Positions 1 to 9,990 are shown, numbered from the stretch's first letter. The stretch is DNA of 64,000 nucleotides from Bacteroidia bacterium (GCA_030654175.1 JAURXZ010000024.1:248001-312000); one strand, 5' to 3'. Numbers and translations: made by a program. Notes: generated from the sequence alone by a model not told the origin.

Positions 1-1121
1 ATTCAAATAATTTAACGCTTAGGTCGGAGAAGTTAAATGTGGAGGCTTATTCGAAATTAAAACGTGCAGGGTGGGATTTACCACAAACATCATTAACAGG
101 AGAATATGGGCAATTTAACAGCGCTTTTAAGGATACAAAATTGGGCATCTCTCAGGGCTTTAAATTTCCTACGGTTTATTCGAAACAAAAGTCTGTTTTA
201 ACAAGTGAATGGCAAAATGCTGAATTAACGTTGGAGGTAAGAAAAGCAGAATTAAAAAAAGAAGTGAGTTCTTCCTTTTATAGTTTGGTTTATACGCGTC
301 AATTGAAAACCATTTTGCTCGAAATGGATAGCATTTACAGCGTTTTTCTTAAAAATGCAGAACTGAAGTTTGATAAAGGCGAAAGCAATGTTTTGGAAAA
401 AAATACAGCCATATCGCAACGCGGACAAATACAACTCCAATTGCAAGAGGTAGAGCAGGAATACGCTAATTTAATATTGGAGTTTAATTTATTGTTGAAT
501 ACAAAAGTTATTTATGTTCCGATAAATACACTATTAAAAATGGATGCCCCCGCTGTTAGTGACGCAGGTATTATAAAGCAGCACCCGTTTTTGCAACAAC
601 TGGAACAACAACAACAGATCAGCAGATCAAAACTGAACTTAGAAAGGTCTATGTTGCTACCCGATCTGTTTGCCGGTTATAATAATATGAGTATAACCGG
701 ATTGGGCCCGGACAATATTTATTATAACCCATCCAGCAGGTTTCAATCTATCCACGCAGGTATAGGAATTCCATTGTTTTTTGGTTCTCAAAAAGCAAAG
801 ATCAGCACGCTAAAAATTAATCAGCAGATTGCTGAAAATAATGTAAATGCGGGTACTGCAATGCTTGAACTTAACTATAAAAAAGCGGTTCAGGAGTTTG
901 CAACCAACTCTAAAATGGTTAATTATTACGAAAGTCAGGCAATCAAAAATGCGGACGAAACCATGAAAGCAGCTGCCCTTCAATACAACAGCGGAAATAT
1001 CAATTACCTGGAATGGGTAATGCTTACAAACCAAATTGTTACCATTAAAGCAGAATATCTGACTGCTGTTAAAAAATTAAATTTCAGCATCATTGAGATC
1101 AACTATCTAACCAACAAATAA
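1..1121 (+). CDS. TolC-family outer membrane efflux protein, 5'-truncated by window edge
   Basis: Outer-membrane channel segment of a heavy-metal RND efflux pump. The reading frame is open to the first bases of the window (codons before the GTG at 39 read SNNLTLRSEKLN), so the GTG is probably not the start and the N-terminus lies outside. Long amphipathic helices with heptad-like Q/E/K-rich segments (about residues 60-140 and 180-345 counted from the GTG) fit the TolC helical barrel. In many Bacteroidota this type of sequence is the C-terminal part of a CzcA/CusA-TolC fusion, so the truncated gene may be the tail of such a fusion; that part is inference. The adaptor gene follows 11 bp downstream, consistent with one operon. 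Confidence 0.85.
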   Translation, partial: SNNLTLRSEKLNVEAYSKLKRAGWDLPQTSLTGEYGQFNSAFKDTKLGISQGFKFPTVYSKQKSVLTSEWQNAELTLEVRKAELKKEVSSSFYSLVYTRQLKTILLEMDSIYSVFLKNAELKFDKGESNVLEKNTAISQRGQIQLQLQEVEQEYANLILEFNLLLNTKVIYVPINTLLKMDAPAVSDAGIIKQHPFLQQLEQQQQISRSKLNLERSMLLPDLFAGYNNMSITGLGPDNIYYNPSSRFQSIHAGIGIPLFFGSQKAKISTLKINQQIAENNVNAGTAMLELNYKKAVQEFATNSKMVNYYESQAIKNADETMKAAALQYNSGNINYLEWVMLTNQIVTIKAEYLTAVKKLNFSIIEINYLTNK

Positions 1122-1132
1122 AAATTATCATT

Positions 1133-2272
1133 ATGAAAAAATATATCATCCTTTTGGTTTCATCAGCATTATTAATGTCGTGTGGATCTGAAACAAAAAC
1201 AGAGAATACAGCAACTGTTGCTCCTGAGGAAACAACAGTTCAGTTAACAGATGCACAATTAAAGAACATTTCATTAACCACGGGCAAATTGGAGTTAAAA
1301 TCCATTTCATCCATTCTTAAAGTAAATGGAACAATTGATGTACCGCCTCAAAATCTGGTATCCGTCAGTGTGCCTTTGGGCGGGTTCTTAAAATCAACAA
1401 AATTATTGCCCGGCATGCACATCTTTAAAGGAGATGTGATTGCTATAATGGAGGATCAGCAATACATTCAGCTGCAACAGGATTATTTAACCACTGCCGT
1501 TAATTTAAAATACACGGAAGCGGATTATAATCGCCAGAAAGATCTAAATCAGAGTAAAGCCACAAGCGACAAAGCTTTTCAGCAAGCAGAGGCGGATTAT
1601 ACCAATCAAAAAATAACCTTAAAATCATTGAATGAAAAGTTAAAACTAATTGGAATAAATCCTGAAAAATTAAATGAAAACACCATTTCCCGCAGTATTT
1701 CCATTACTTCCCCAATTGATGGATATGTATCAAAAGTGAATGTGAATATTGGAAAATATGTAAATTCTACGGATGTATTGTTTGAATTGGTAAACCCGCA
1801 AGACATCCATTTGGGCTTAACCGTATTTGAAAAAGATCTGGATAAATTATTCATTGGTCAAAAGGTATTTGCTTATACCAACAATAATCCCGGTAAAAAA
1901 TACCCTTGCGACATAATATTGATCGGTAAAGACCTTTCGGATGAGAGAAGTGTGGAAGTTCATTGCCATTTCGAGAAATATGATAAATCCTTAATTCCGG
2001 GGATGTTCATGAATGCTGAAGTAGAGGTTGAACCCCATAACGCCTTTGTGATCCCTAATGACGGACTTGTTCGTTTTGAAGGCAAAGAATATGTGTTTAC
2101 ACAACTTGAAAACAAAAAATATGAAATGCAGGAAGTGGAGACCAAAAACACGGAGAATGGTTTTACCCAAATAAGCTTTGCCGACAGCACCGATATACGC
2201 AGCAAGATCTTTGTTACCAAAGGGGCGTACACCTTGTTGATGAAAATGAAAAATACTGAGGAGGGGGAATAA
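1133..2272 (+). CDS. RND efflux periplasmic adaptor subunit (HlyD/CusB-like lipoprotein)
   Basis: Membrane-fusion protein linking the inner-membrane RND pump to the TolC channel. The N-terminus is a lipoprotein signal with lipobox LMSC, so Cys17 should be lipidated. Downstream are a barrel-sandwich half-motif (about residues 65-115, with PGMHIFKGDVI), a helical hairpin (about 115-180), the second lipoyl half (ITSPIDGYVSKVNVNIGKYV, about 190-210), then beta-barrel and membrane-proximal domains. Its 379 aa is normal for the CusB/CzcB group. It sits 11 bp after the TolC segment. The metal specificity cannot be read from the sequence; I see no His-rich metal-binding tail. Confidence 0.9.
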   Translation: MKKYIILLVSSALLMSCGSETKTENTATVAPEETTVQLTDAQLKNISLTTGKLELKSISSILKVNGTIDVPPQNLVSVSVPLGGFLKSTKLLPGMHIFKGDVIAIMEDQQYIQLQQDYLTTAVNLKYTEADYNRQKDLNQSKATSDKAFQQAEADYTNQKITLKSLNEKLKLIGINPEKLNENTISRSISITSPIDGYVSKVNVNIGKYVNSTDVLFELVNPQDIHLGLTVFEKDLDKLFIGQKVFAYTNNNPGKKYPCDIILIGKDLSDERSVEVHCHFEKYDKSLIPGMFMNAEVEVEPHNAFVIPNDGLVRFEGKEYVFTQLENKKYEMQEVETKNTENGFTQISFADSTDIRSKIFVTKGAYTLLMKMKNTEEGE

Positions 2273-2286
2273 AAACTTTATTGGCG

Positions 2287-2337
2287 GAGGCTTGGTTCTT
2301 TTGATTTATGATACCTTTTTTTTCATAACCAAGCCCT
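2287..2337. other. Inverted repeat between adaptor gene and hupE-like gene
   Basis: GAGGCTTGGTT at 2287-2297 is complementary to AACCAAGCC at 2327-2335, with a T-rich 29-nt loop. It could be a weak attenuator or an mRNA stabiliser between the two cistrons. No U-tract follows the second arm, so I do not call it a terminator. Confidence 0.4.
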
Positions 2338-2386
2338 CTCACCAAGCGCGGTAAAAGATATTTATGATGAAAAACGAAACAAAAAT

Positions 2387-3076
2387 ATGGATCATAAAAA
2401 AATAATATTAACAGGTCTTTTGATATTTCTGTCAGTCATTGTCAATTGTGTTTTTGCGCACGGGGTTGATGGAGCAACGAAAACATTTTTGATTGGAAAT
2501 GATGGAGTTGCCTTTATTCCTTTCCTTTATATTGGGGCAAAGCACATGCTTACGGGATATGATCACTTATTATTTTTGATTGGAGTACTCTTTTTTCTTT
2601 ACCGCCCCAAAGAGATTTTAATCTACGTGAGTTTTTTCACTCTGGGCCATAGTACTACATTATTATTAGGAGTATGGTGGGATATTAAAGTAAACGCTTA
2701 TTTGATTGATGCGATTATTGCCTTATCAATTGTGTATAAAGGCTTTGATAATTTGGGCGGATTTAAACGAATATTTGGATATCAGCCTAATACCAAAGTT
2801 GCTGTTTTAATTTTCGGGTTATTTCACGGTCTTGGTCTCGCTACTAAATTGCAAGAGTTTAAATTTGATAAAGAGGGCCTTTTTACAAATTTAATCGGTT
2901 TTAATATCGGAGTAGAAATCGGTCAGTTTATTGCATTGGCTTTTGTTCTCATCGTCTTTAGTTTTTGGCGACACAGCAATAGTTTCATTCGCTTTTCAAC
3001 ATTAACCAACACCCTGCTAATGGCAGCGGGATTTGTTCTGTTAGGCTTTCAGTTAACAGGTTATTTTTTATCTTAA
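2387..3076 (+). CDS. HupE/UreJ family membrane protein
   Basis: Polytopic inner-membrane protein of the HupE/UreJ family, members of which are associated with nickel or other transition-metal uptake. About seven hydrophobic segments follow an N-terminal signal-like helix ending in FAHG. The conserved motif GYDHLLFLIG (about residues 58-67), a His-containing LGHSTTLLLG and FGLFHGLGLAT match the family's histidine-bearing helices. The 229 aa length is close to usual. It lies 114 bp after the adaptor gene and 9 bp before the anchor-protein gene, so these two are likely co-transcribed. Substrate is not determinable; context suggests a metal-homeostasis role. Confidence 0.85.
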   Translation: MDHKKIILTGLLIFLSVIVNCVFAHGVDGATKTFLIGNDGVAFIPFLYIGAKHMLTGYDHLLFLIGVLFFLYRPKEILIYVSFFTLGHSTTLLLGVWWDIKVNAYLIDAIIALSIVYKGFDNLGGFKRIFGYQPNTKVAVLIFGLFHGLGLATKLQEFKFDKEGLFTNLIGFNIGVEIGQFIALAFVLIVFSFWRHSNSFIRFSTLTNTLLMAAGFVLLGFQLTGYFLS

Positions 3077-3085
3077 AAACATATC

Positions 3086-3724
3086 ATGGCAGAAATTAAT
3101 CATCCCGTATTAGAAACAAAAAAAATCATCAAGGCTGCTGTTGTAGCGTTAATTATTGGAATAGTGTTATTACTAACTGTTGTGTTACCCGCTGAATATG
3201 GACTAGACCCGACAGGTGCAGGTAAAGTTTTTGGTTTTACTAAACTTTACCAACCAATCGAATATGCAACAGAAATAACCGCAACAGAAAAACAAGCTCA
3301 ATCACCGCATCGCATACTTAAACTTGAAGATGGCGGCTCTGCGCCTGAAGTTAAAAAACCCGAAGAGGCTAACAATCCCGCTCCGGATAAACAATTTATA
3401 GAAAGAGAAGACAGTGTTCAGGTTGTTATTCCGGCAGGAGGGGCTATTGAATATAAAATTAACATACTTAAATACGGTAGGGTAAAATATGAATGGATCA
3501 CTAATGATGAATCTGTTTTTTTCGATTTTCATGGTGAGGTAAAACAGGCTAATCCAGCCGGCAATGTTTATTACGAGAGTTACGCGGTAGCTTATTCAAA
3601 CAACATGATTGGAAATTTTTTATCACCATTTGAAGGAAAGCATGGGTGGTATTTTAAAAATAGCAACGATACTACAGCTGTAATAAGTATCAGACTAAAA
3701 GGGCAGTATGAACTTATAAAGTAA
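3086..3724 (+). CDS. Single-pass transmembrane anchor protein of metal efflux locus
   Basis: Short cytoplasmic N-terminus, one transmembrane helix (about residues 14-35) and a soluble periplasmic domain (about 100-212) containing EWITNDESVFFDFHGE and ending in a beta-rich segment. Proteins of this type are annotated as 'transmembrane anchor protein' next to HupE-like genes in heavy-metal efflux islands, but their molecular function is unknown to me. The gene starts 9 bp after the HupE gene and is the last of the plus-strand operon. A Pro/Glu/Lys-rich linker at about residues 85-110 separates membrane and globular parts. Confidence 0.7.
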   Translation: MAEINHPVLETKKIIKAAVVALIIGIVLLLTVVLPAEYGLDPTGAGKVFGFTKLYQPIEYATEITATEKQAQSPHRILKLEDGGSAPEVKKPEEANNPAPDKQFIEREDSVQVVIPAGGAIEYKINILKYGRVKYEWITNDESVFFDFHGEVKQANPAGNVYYESYAVAYSNNMIGNFLSPFEGKHGWYFKNSNDTTAVISIRLKGQYELIK

Positions 3725-3834
3725 ATAATGTGATTAATTATTGCATCAATGTTTAACTGACTGAAAGAAAGCGGGTAATTTTTCTTAATTTCATTTTTCA
3801 ATCAAAAACAATCAAACGTAATTTTGTTGAAACC

Positions 3835-5439
3835 CTACTTCTTATTAGAATCAACCTTTATACGTTCAGTTCTATTAGCAAGTTCCCAGGTGGTGAAAAA
3901 AACAAGACGGGTTATTGTTTCCATTTTTTTGAAATCTATTTTTTCTACTTCATCCGTTTCTTTATGATAATCCGCATGAACACCGTTAAAATAGAATATT
4001 ACCGGCACCCCTTTTTTGGCAAAATTGTAATGGTCGGAACGATAATAAAAACGATTCTTATCTTTCTCATCATTAAAGGTATAATCCAGCTCTAAATTGG
4101 TGTACATTTTATTCGCATTTTCACTGATGGTATGTAAGCCGGAGCTCAACTTGTCGGAACCGATCAGATAGATGTAATTTGAATTATTTTCGTGTTTTAT
4201 ATCCAAACGGCCGATCATATCAATATTAAGATCACAAACTGTGTTTTCTAACGGATAAATTGGGTTTTTAACATAATAAGCCGAACCCAGCAACCCTTTT
4301 TCTTCTCCGGCAACCGTCATGAACAAAATGCTCCTTCTTGGGCCATGGCCTTCGTTTTTCGCTTTCGCAAATGTTTTTGCCAACTCTATAACTGCCACAG
4401 TTCCGGATCCATCATCATCGGCACCATTATATACTATTTTTCCATCCACCCCAAGATGGTCGTAATGTGCTGTAATAACGATCAGTTCCTCTTTAAGGTC
4501 ACTCCCTTCCACATAACCAAGCACATTTTCTGAACCCACCTTTTGCACTTTATTTTTTATATTGATCTCAAAATTTGTTTTAACTGCTAAGTGCAATGGT
4601 TTTTTAGTGTCGGCTATCTTTTGGATAAGCGTTTCAACCTTCTCTTTTTTTAATATATCATTTGCCATTTGCCTTGAAATATAAATAATAAACATCCCTT
4701 CATTATTTAACTCAAGTTTCATTGCCGGTGATTCTAAGCGATGCTTATTATCCAACAAATCTTTTGCAACATCGTCAACCACCATTAATAAAACTTTAAC
4801 ACCGCTTTCACGCGCTTTTTCCAACTTAACTTTAGCATAGGTCGACCATAATGATCTCGCTTTTTTTCCGGTGATCAGCGATATAGAATCCTTTAAAATA
4901 GGCTCACCTGCCAGCATCATCACCACCTTATCATTCACATCCATATTTTTATAATCATTATAGCCATCTTCCTGTATGCCATAACCTAAAAATAAAATAC
5001 TGTCTGTTTCAATAGAACGCTCTGTTTGTTCAGGATAATTGTAATAATCTTTATTGCCTGTATATTGTTTTCGTTCCACAAAAACTTCAGCAGGTTCGGG
5101 TAAAATTACATTCAGTGAAAACTCCTGATAATAGGTGTTTTCCATATAGGGAGGAATCCCTGCCAATTTAAATTGATCGGCAATATACGCGGCCGCCATT
5201 TTCTGGCCCTTTTTACCGGTTTCCCGGCCTTCATATTCATCGGAGGCCAATACATGAAGGTTTTTACTCATACTTTCTGCATTAATATACCCTGAATATG
5301 CTACCGCAACAATATCTTTTTCACCCGGGCGGGCTTTTTTATTCGTCAGTTCCGCCTGTTGGGAAAAAAGGGAAAGTGGGGTTAGTAAACAACAAAGTGA
5401 CAGACCCCTTAGTAAAGGAAAAAGTACGATATTTTTAAT
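3835..5439 (-). CDS. Secreted M28-family zinc peptidase; start codon uncertain
   Basis: Zinc aminopeptidase-like enzyme. The metal and catalytic residues of family M28 are present: HYDHLG, GADDDGSGT, GEEKG, NIDMIGR and a late SDHYNF. A PA-like insert lies between the N-terminal region and the catalytic domain. The first in-frame ATG is at 5271, but the frame stays open upstream to a stop at 5485-5487. The extra residues form a convincing signal peptide (NIVLFPLLRGLSLCCLL, then FSQQA), so the true start should be upstream. No ATG, GTG or TTG occurs there. I placed the start at ATT 5437-5439, just before the signal peptide; CTG at about 5401-5403 or the ATG at 5271 are alternatives. A start-codon mutation is also possible. 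Confidence 0.8.
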   Translation of the reverse strand: MKNIVLFPLLRGLSLCCLLTPLSLFSQQAELTNKKARPGEKDIVAVAYSGYINAESMSKNLHVLASDEYEGRETGKKGQKMAAAYIADQFKLAGIPPYMENTYYQEFSLNVILPEPAEVFVERKQYTGNKDYYNYPEQTERSIETDSILFLGYGIQEDGYNDYKNMDVNDKVVMMLAGEPILKDSISLITGKKARSLWSTYAKVKLEKARESGVKVLLMVVDDVAKDLLDNKHRLESPAMKLELNNEGMFIIYISRQMANDILKKEKVETLIQKIADTKKPLHLAVKTNFEINIKNKVQKVGSENVLGYVEGSDLKEELIVITAHYDHLGVDGKIVYNGADDDGSGTVAVIELAKTFAKAKNEGHGPRRSILFMTVAGEEKGLLGSAYYVKNPIYPLENTVCDLNIDMIGRLDIKHENNSNYIYLIGSDKLSSGLHTISENANKMYTNLELDYTFNDEKDKNRFYYRSDHYNFAKKGVPVIFYFNGVHADYHKETDEVEKIDFKKMETITRLVFFTTWELANRTERIKVDSNKK

Positions 5440-5557
5440 AGTTGTGTTTTTAGTTTTGATAATTTTTTGTGTTTTTTGGGAAAATTATAGTAAAATTGTT
5501 TTTAACCCAAATTTCGCTGATCTATACTGTATTTAAAGCTCATTCAGTATTAATTCC

Positions 5558-5660
5558 GCGTTAGGGATTGTAACGTAAATCCTTTCTTTCCGCCATTTTC
5601 GGAAAGAAAGATTGAAGTGTAAAGCCCGCCCTTTCTTGTTTAAGAAAGGGAACGCCCAAA
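5558..5660 (+). repeat. Structured dispersed repeat, family A, copy 1
   Basis: Begins GCGTTAGGGATTG and ends AACGCCCAAA. It contains two hairpins: TTTCTTTCCG / CGGAAAGAAA and CCCTTTCTT / AAGAAAGGG, joined by the conserved linker GATTGAAGTGTAAAGCCCGC. Three more copies occur at 47762-47852, 55675-55767 and (inverted) 18854-18970. It lies between the peptidase and rpiB, downstream of rpiB. Confidence 0.85.
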
Positions 5661-5669
5661 TAAATTTTA

Positions 5670-6104
5670 TTATGCAAAAATCGAAATTTTATTTACTCTT
5701 TCGGTATGACGGCCACCTTCAAAAGCGGTATTAAAAAACGCATCCACAATTTTAATTGCCTCTTCTTCAGTGATACAACGTGCCGGAAGTGTTAATACAT
5801 TAGCATCGTTGTGCTGACGGGCCAAAGCAGCTATTTCAGGGTTCCAGCACAAAGCGGCACGTATTCCAATATGTTTATTGGCAGCCATATTGATCCCGTT
5901 TCCAGTACCACACATAATTAAGCCAAAATCAACTTCTTTTGTTTCTACGCTTTTCGCCACAGGGTGAGCAAAATCAGGGTAATCGGCACGTTCTTCGGAA
6001 TATGCACCAAAATCTATTACTTTAAAACCTTTATCCTGTAAATAAGCTTTTAATTTTTCTTTTAATAAAAAACCTGCGTGATCAGAACCAATTGCTACCT
6101 TCAT
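5670..6104 (-). CDS. rpiB: Ribose 5-phosphate isomerase B
   Basis: Interconverts ribose 5-phosphate and ribulose 5-phosphate in the non-oxidative pentose phosphate pathway; cytosolic. The N-terminus has the family signature IGSDHAGF. The catalytic base Cys65 lies in IMCGTGNG, and His98 in RQHNDANVL matches the ring-opening histidine. The 144 aa length is typical for RpiB (LacA/RpiB family). It is a single gene on the minus strand. The sequence TACGTTTA upstream resembles a Bacteroidota -7 element with one mismatch. Repeat copy A1 follows directly after its stop. Confidence 0.96.
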   Translation of the reverse strand: MKVAIGSDHAGFLLKEKLKAYLQDKGFKVIDFGAYSEERADYPDFAHPVAKSVETKEVDFGLIMCGTGNGINMAANKHIGIRAALCWNPEIAALARQHNDANVLTLPARCITEEEAIKIVDAFFNTAFEGGRHTERVNKISIFA

Positions 6105-6656
6105 TTAAAATTTTGTTTTATTTAGTTTATTCGTAAAGCATAAACGTATCTGCTTCATTATTAGTATGAAATGACCGTAATTAACAGCTTTTTTCGTTTA
6201 TTAACAATTATGTAAAGTTCAAAAATAAAAGCTTGATAACTAACACTCTAATTTTATTTTTATCAACACAAAATTTGTTGATAAGAATAAGTTTGATTTA
6301 AAAGCTTTAAAAAGAATTTCTTGGATTATTAAAACATAGTATTGCATGTATTAATTTTTGAATATTCAAGCATAATCTTTTCATATTTTTATATTAAAAG
6401 TGAACAATTTGATAACATAAAAAAGCGTATTTTTACCGTGTAGTTATCAGACAAAAAACTTACCAGCTATTTGTTTATAAAGTCTTATATTTCTACTGTT
6501 CAGCACTTTAATTAATTAAAAGCTAACAAATAATGTTATTATTTTGTTAATATCACAACAATCAACCATTTTACAAAAAAGATTTACACGATACTAACAG
6601 ACCAATAACAACAACAATTTTCTTTAAATTTAAAATTAAAAATATATATTATTAAT
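6105..6656. other. AT-rich divergent intergenic region (rpiB / nadA), possible origin-like features
   Basis: This 552-bp gap without a gene carries the promoters of the two divergent genes. It is very A+T rich. It contains an inverted pair of DnaA-box-like nonamers, TTATCAACA at 6260-6268 and TGTTGATAA at 6276-6284, both fitting the relaxed consensus TTATC(C/A)A(C/A)A. Further TTATC cores lie near 6233-6239, 6410-6417 and 6443-6449. Origin function is only a hypothesis, prompted by parS-like sites and mnmG 3-4 kb away. Confidence 0.35.
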
Positions 6657-7643
6657 ATGGTTGCTGATTTATTGTCAAAAGGTTTTTTGGATGTTCCTAT
6701 CGATTTATCCCTAGATTTGTTCCAGGAAATAAACAAACTCAAAAAAGAAAAAAATGCAGTCATCCTTGCCCACTACTACCAGGAAGCCGATATTCAGGAT
6801 GTTGCCGATTTTATCGGGGATAGCCTCGCTTTATCGCAACAGGCAGCTAAAACGGATGCAAAGATCATTCTTTTTGCAGGGGTTCATTTCATGGCTGAAA
6901 CCGCTAAGATCCTTTGTCCGGATAAAAAAGTTTTATTGCCCGATCTGAAAGCCGGATGTTCATTGGCTGACTCCTGCCCTGCTGATAAATTTGCAGAATT
7001 TAAATCAAAACATCCTGATCATTTAGTGATTTCTTATATCAATTGTTCTGCTGAAATAAAAGCTTTAACGGATATTGTTTGTACCTCTTCCAATGCCGAA
7101 AAAATTGTTGAAAGTTTACCAAAAGATCAAAAAATAATATTTGCTCCCGATAAAAATTTAGGTGCGTACATCAAAAAACAAACGGGACGTGATATGGTTT
7201 TATGGGATGGAAGCTGCATGGTTCATGAGATATTTTCGCTGGAGAAAATTACAAAGCTAAAAAATCAATATCCGAACGCTAAATTGATCGCACATCCCGA
7301 ATGTGAAGCGGCAATACTCGAAATATCCGATTATATTGGAAGCACGAGTGGTTTGTTGAATTACACTGAAAAATCGACCGCTCAGGAATTTATTGTAGCG
7401 ACAGAAGCCGGCATTTTACATCAGATGATAAAAAATAGCCCAAAAAAGACCTTTATAGCCGCGCCACCGAATAATTCCTGCGCTTGTAATGATTGTCCTC
7501 ACATGAAGTTAAACACGCTTGAGAAGCTTTATAATTGCTTAAAATATGAACAGCCTGAAATTTTACTGTCAGCTGAGCTGATTGAAAAAGCTAAGAAGCC
7601 TATTATCAGGATGTTGGAACTTTCTGCTCAATTTGGATTGTAA
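6657..7643 (+). CDS. nadA: Quinolinate synthase (4Fe-4S)
   Basis: Condenses iminoaspartate with dihydroxyacetone phosphate to quinolinate in de novo NAD synthesis. The NadA pattern is clear: VILAHYYQ near residue 35, the Fe-S cysteine Cys101 in KAGCSLAD, Cys187 in DGSCMVHE, and the C-terminal cysteine group CACNDCPHM (275-280). The His of HPEC and the SGLLNY segment also match. The 328 aa length is normal. It is monocistronic here; nadB and nadC are not in the window. ATG at 6657 is the first start in frame and is preceded by an A/T-only leader, so no Shine-Dalgarno is used. Confidence 0.97.
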   Translation: MVADLLSKGFLDVPIDLSLDLFQEINKLKKEKNAVILAHYYQEADIQDVADFIGDSLALSQQAAKTDAKIILFAGVHFMAETAKILCPDKKVLLPDLKAGCSLADSCPADKFAEFKSKHPDHLVISYINCSAEIKALTDIVCTSSNAEKIVESLPKDQKIIFAPDKNLGAYIKKQTGRDMVLWDGSCMVHEIFSLEKITKLKNQYPNAKLIAHPECEAAILEISDYIGSTSGLLNYTEKSTAQEFIVATEAGILHQMIKNSPKKTFIAAPPNNSCACNDCPHMKLNTLEKLYNCLKYEQPEILLSAELIEKAKKPIIRMLELSAQFGL

Positions 7644-7820
7644 AAAGATCTCTCACGAAAAGCTCGTGACGACAGTAAGGTTTGTAATTTTAGGTTGGAA
7701 TTAGAGTGATTTTCCATTCCTAAATCTGGAAATTTGTTAAGTGTGATATCTAAATTATTATATAAGTAATTAATTATCAATAAGTTAAATAAAATTTTAG
7801 TTAAAAATAATAGAATTTAA

Positions 7821-7828
7821 TACTTTTG
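7821..7828 (+). promoter_or_regulatory. -7 element of mnmG promoter
   Basis: TACTTTTG matches the Bacteroidota sigma-A -7 consensus TAnnTTTG exactly and lies 27 bp before the mnmG ATG. I see no clean TTTG -33 box at the usual distance. Confidence 0.5.
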
Positions 7829-7854
7829 TAAAGTTTTTAATTACAAAAATAGAA

Positions 7855-9759
7855 ATGTTTAAAGAATACGATGTTATAGTTGTTGGTGCCGGTCATGCCG
7901 GATGTGAAGCTGCTGCTGCTGCTGCAAATATGGGTTCATCTACATTGTTAATAACAATGAACATGCAAACCATTGCGCAAATGAGCTGCAATCCGGCTAT
8001 GGGAGGAATTGCAAAAGGACAGATCGTTCGTGAGATAGATGCTTTAGGAGGTTATTCAGGAATTGTTACAGATAAAACTGCCGTTCAGTTCAGAATGTTA
8101 AATCGTTCGAAAGGCCCTGCTATGTGGAGCCCAAGGGCACAGAGTGATCGTTGGAAATTCGCTGAAGAGTGGCGTTTGATGTTGGAAGCAACGCCTAATC
8201 TTGATTTTTGGCAGGATATGGTTAAAGGATTGATCATTGAGGATGGAAAAGCGGTTGGAGTTATTACAGGAATGGATATTGAGATCCGTTCAAAATCCGT
8301 TGTTTTAACAAACGGTACTTTTTTAAATGGTTTGATCCATTTAGGTGAAAAGCAATATGGTGGCGGAAGAGCGGGCGAAAAGTCCTCTACCGGTATCACT
8401 GAGCAACTTGTTAAATTAGGTTTTGAAGCCGGAAGAATGAAAACAGGAACCCCTCCCCGGGTGGATGGCCGTTCACTTGATTATTCAAAAATGGAAGTTC
8501 AGCACGGTGATGAAAATCCAAATAAATTTTCATACTTAGAAGTTGATCAGTTTGGTTTTAAAGTAAAACGCAAGGATGCATTTGCAAATGGGCCTGAAGG
8601 TCAGATCCCTTGTTTTGTTACGTATACGAATGAAGAAGTGCACGCGATCCTTAAAACCGGGTTTGAAAAATCACCTATGTTCTCTGGTCGTATTCAAGGT
8701 TTAGGACCACGTTATTGTCCAAGTATTGAAGATAAAATTACACGCTTTGCTGAGCGTGATCGTCATCAAATTTTTGTTGAACCTGAAGGATGGAATACTG
8801 TTGAAATATACGTTAATGGTTTCTCTACTTCCCTACCCGAGGATGTTCAATACAAAGCATTGAAAAAAATACCCGGCTTTGAAAATGTGAAAATGTTCCG
8901 TCCTGGATATGCTATCGAATACGATTATTTTCCGCCTCAGCAATTGAACTTAACTTTGGAAACAAAGCTTGTTGAAAATTTATATTTTGCAGGACAGATC
9001 AATGGAACTACCGGGTATGAAGAAGCTGCTTGCCAGGGATTAATGGCCGGTATAAATGCTCACTTAAAAGTTAACAAAAGAGAACCATTTATACTTCAAA
9101 GATCAGAAGCATATATCGGAGTTTTGATTGACGACCTGGTTACAAAAGGTACGGAAGAACCATATCGTATGTTTACTTCACGTGCCGAATATCGTATTTT
9201 GTTACGTCAAGATAATGCAGATATTCGTTTAACACCAAAATCATTTGAGCTGGGATTAGCTAAAAAAGAGCGCCTTGATAGGGTACATTTAAAGCAAGCC
9301 CAAACCAATGAAATTATAAAATATTTCAAGACGGAAAGTATAGATCCTTCTGAAATTAATCCTGCATTAGAAGCTATCGGTTCTGCTCCGGTAAATCAAA
9401 AAGTGAAGATGTTTGGGGTGTTGGCAAGACCAACAATTACACTTTTAGACTTTGCTATTTACTCTCCAAAGGTGAAAGAATTTATTTCAAAATTTGATTT
9501 AGAGAGCATTGAGCAAGCCGAAATATTAATGAAATACGAAGGCTATATTTCAAGGGAACATGAGATGGCGGATAAACAAACCCGCCTTGAAGATTTAATA
9601 CTTCACGATGATTTTGATTACATCCGGTTAACTTCTTTATCAAAAGAAGCACGTGAAAAATTAACTAAGGTGAGACCAAGAACTATCGGACAAGCCTCAA
9701 GGATATCCGGGATCACACCTTCTGATATTTCTATATTGATGGTGTATTTAGGGAGATAA
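7855..9759 (+). CDS. mnmG: tRNA uridine-5-carboxymethylaminomethyl modification enzyme MnmG (GidA)
   Basis: FAD-dependent partner of MnmE that forms cmnm5U at wobble uridine 34 of several tRNAs. The FAD-binding dinucleotide fold is GAGHAGCEA at residues 11-19. Family signatures follow: [11 protein letters not shown], the catalytic-region segment [10 protein letters not shown], and [13 protein letters not shown] near residue 380-392. A helical C-terminal tRNA-binding domain ends with [17 protein letters not shown]. The 634 aa length is typical. The gene often lies near oriC in bacteria, and the parS-like sites just downstream agree with that setting. Confidence 0.97.
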   Translation: MFKEYDVIVVGAGHAGCEAAAAAANMGSSTLLITMNMQTIAQMSCNPAMGGIAKGQIVREIDALGGYSGIVTDKTAVQFRMLNRSKGPAMWSPRAQSDRWKFAEEWRLMLEATPNLDFWQDMVKGLIIEDGKAVGVITGMDIEIRSKSVVLTNGTFLNGLIHLGEKQYGGGRAGEKSSTGITEQLVKLGFEAGRMKTGTPPRVDGRSLDYSKMEVQHGDENPNKFSYLEVDQFGFKVKRKDAFANGPEGQIPCFVTYTNEEVHAILKTGFEKSPMFSGRIQGLGPRYCPSIEDKITRFAERDRHQIFVEPEGWNTVEIYVNGFSTSLPEDVQYKALKKIPGFENVKMFRPGYAIEYDYFPPQQLNLTLETKLVENLYFAGQINGTTGYEEAACQGLMAGINAHLKVNKREPFILQRSEAYIGVLIDDLVTKGTEEPYRMFTSRAEYRILLRQDNADIRLTPKSFELGLAKKERLDRVHLKQAQTNEIIKYFKTESIDPSEINPALEAIGSAPVNQKVKMFGVLARPTITLLDFAIYSPKVKEFISKFDLESIEQAEILMKYEGYISREHEMADKQTRLEDLILHDDFDYIRLTSLSKEAREKLTKVRPRTIGQASRISGITPSDISILMVYLGR

Positions 9760-9767
9760 TGATTAAG

Positions 9768-9783
9768 TGTTCCACGTGGAACA
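9768..9783. promoter_or_regulatory. parS-like site 1
   Basis: TGTTCCACGTGGAACA is a perfect 16-bp palindrome. It differs from the canonical ParB-binding site TGTTTCACGTGAAACA only at one symmetric base pair. It lies 8 bp after the mnmG stop. ParB itself is not encoded in this window. Confidence 0.7.
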
Positions 9784-9990
9784 TACAATGATCTTGGACA
9801 TGATTGTCAGGATTTTTGTTTATGATGGGTTGATTTGATTATGTTAGTTGCGGGTGGTTTTAAAGCGTGTATGAATTTGGTTTTAAATATTGAGGGTGAG
9901 TGCTAGGTTATATGGACGATGGAGTTTGAGGGTGAGCATATAGGTTTTTGTAAAGGTTAATTATTAGAAGAATATAATGTGAATTCAAAA

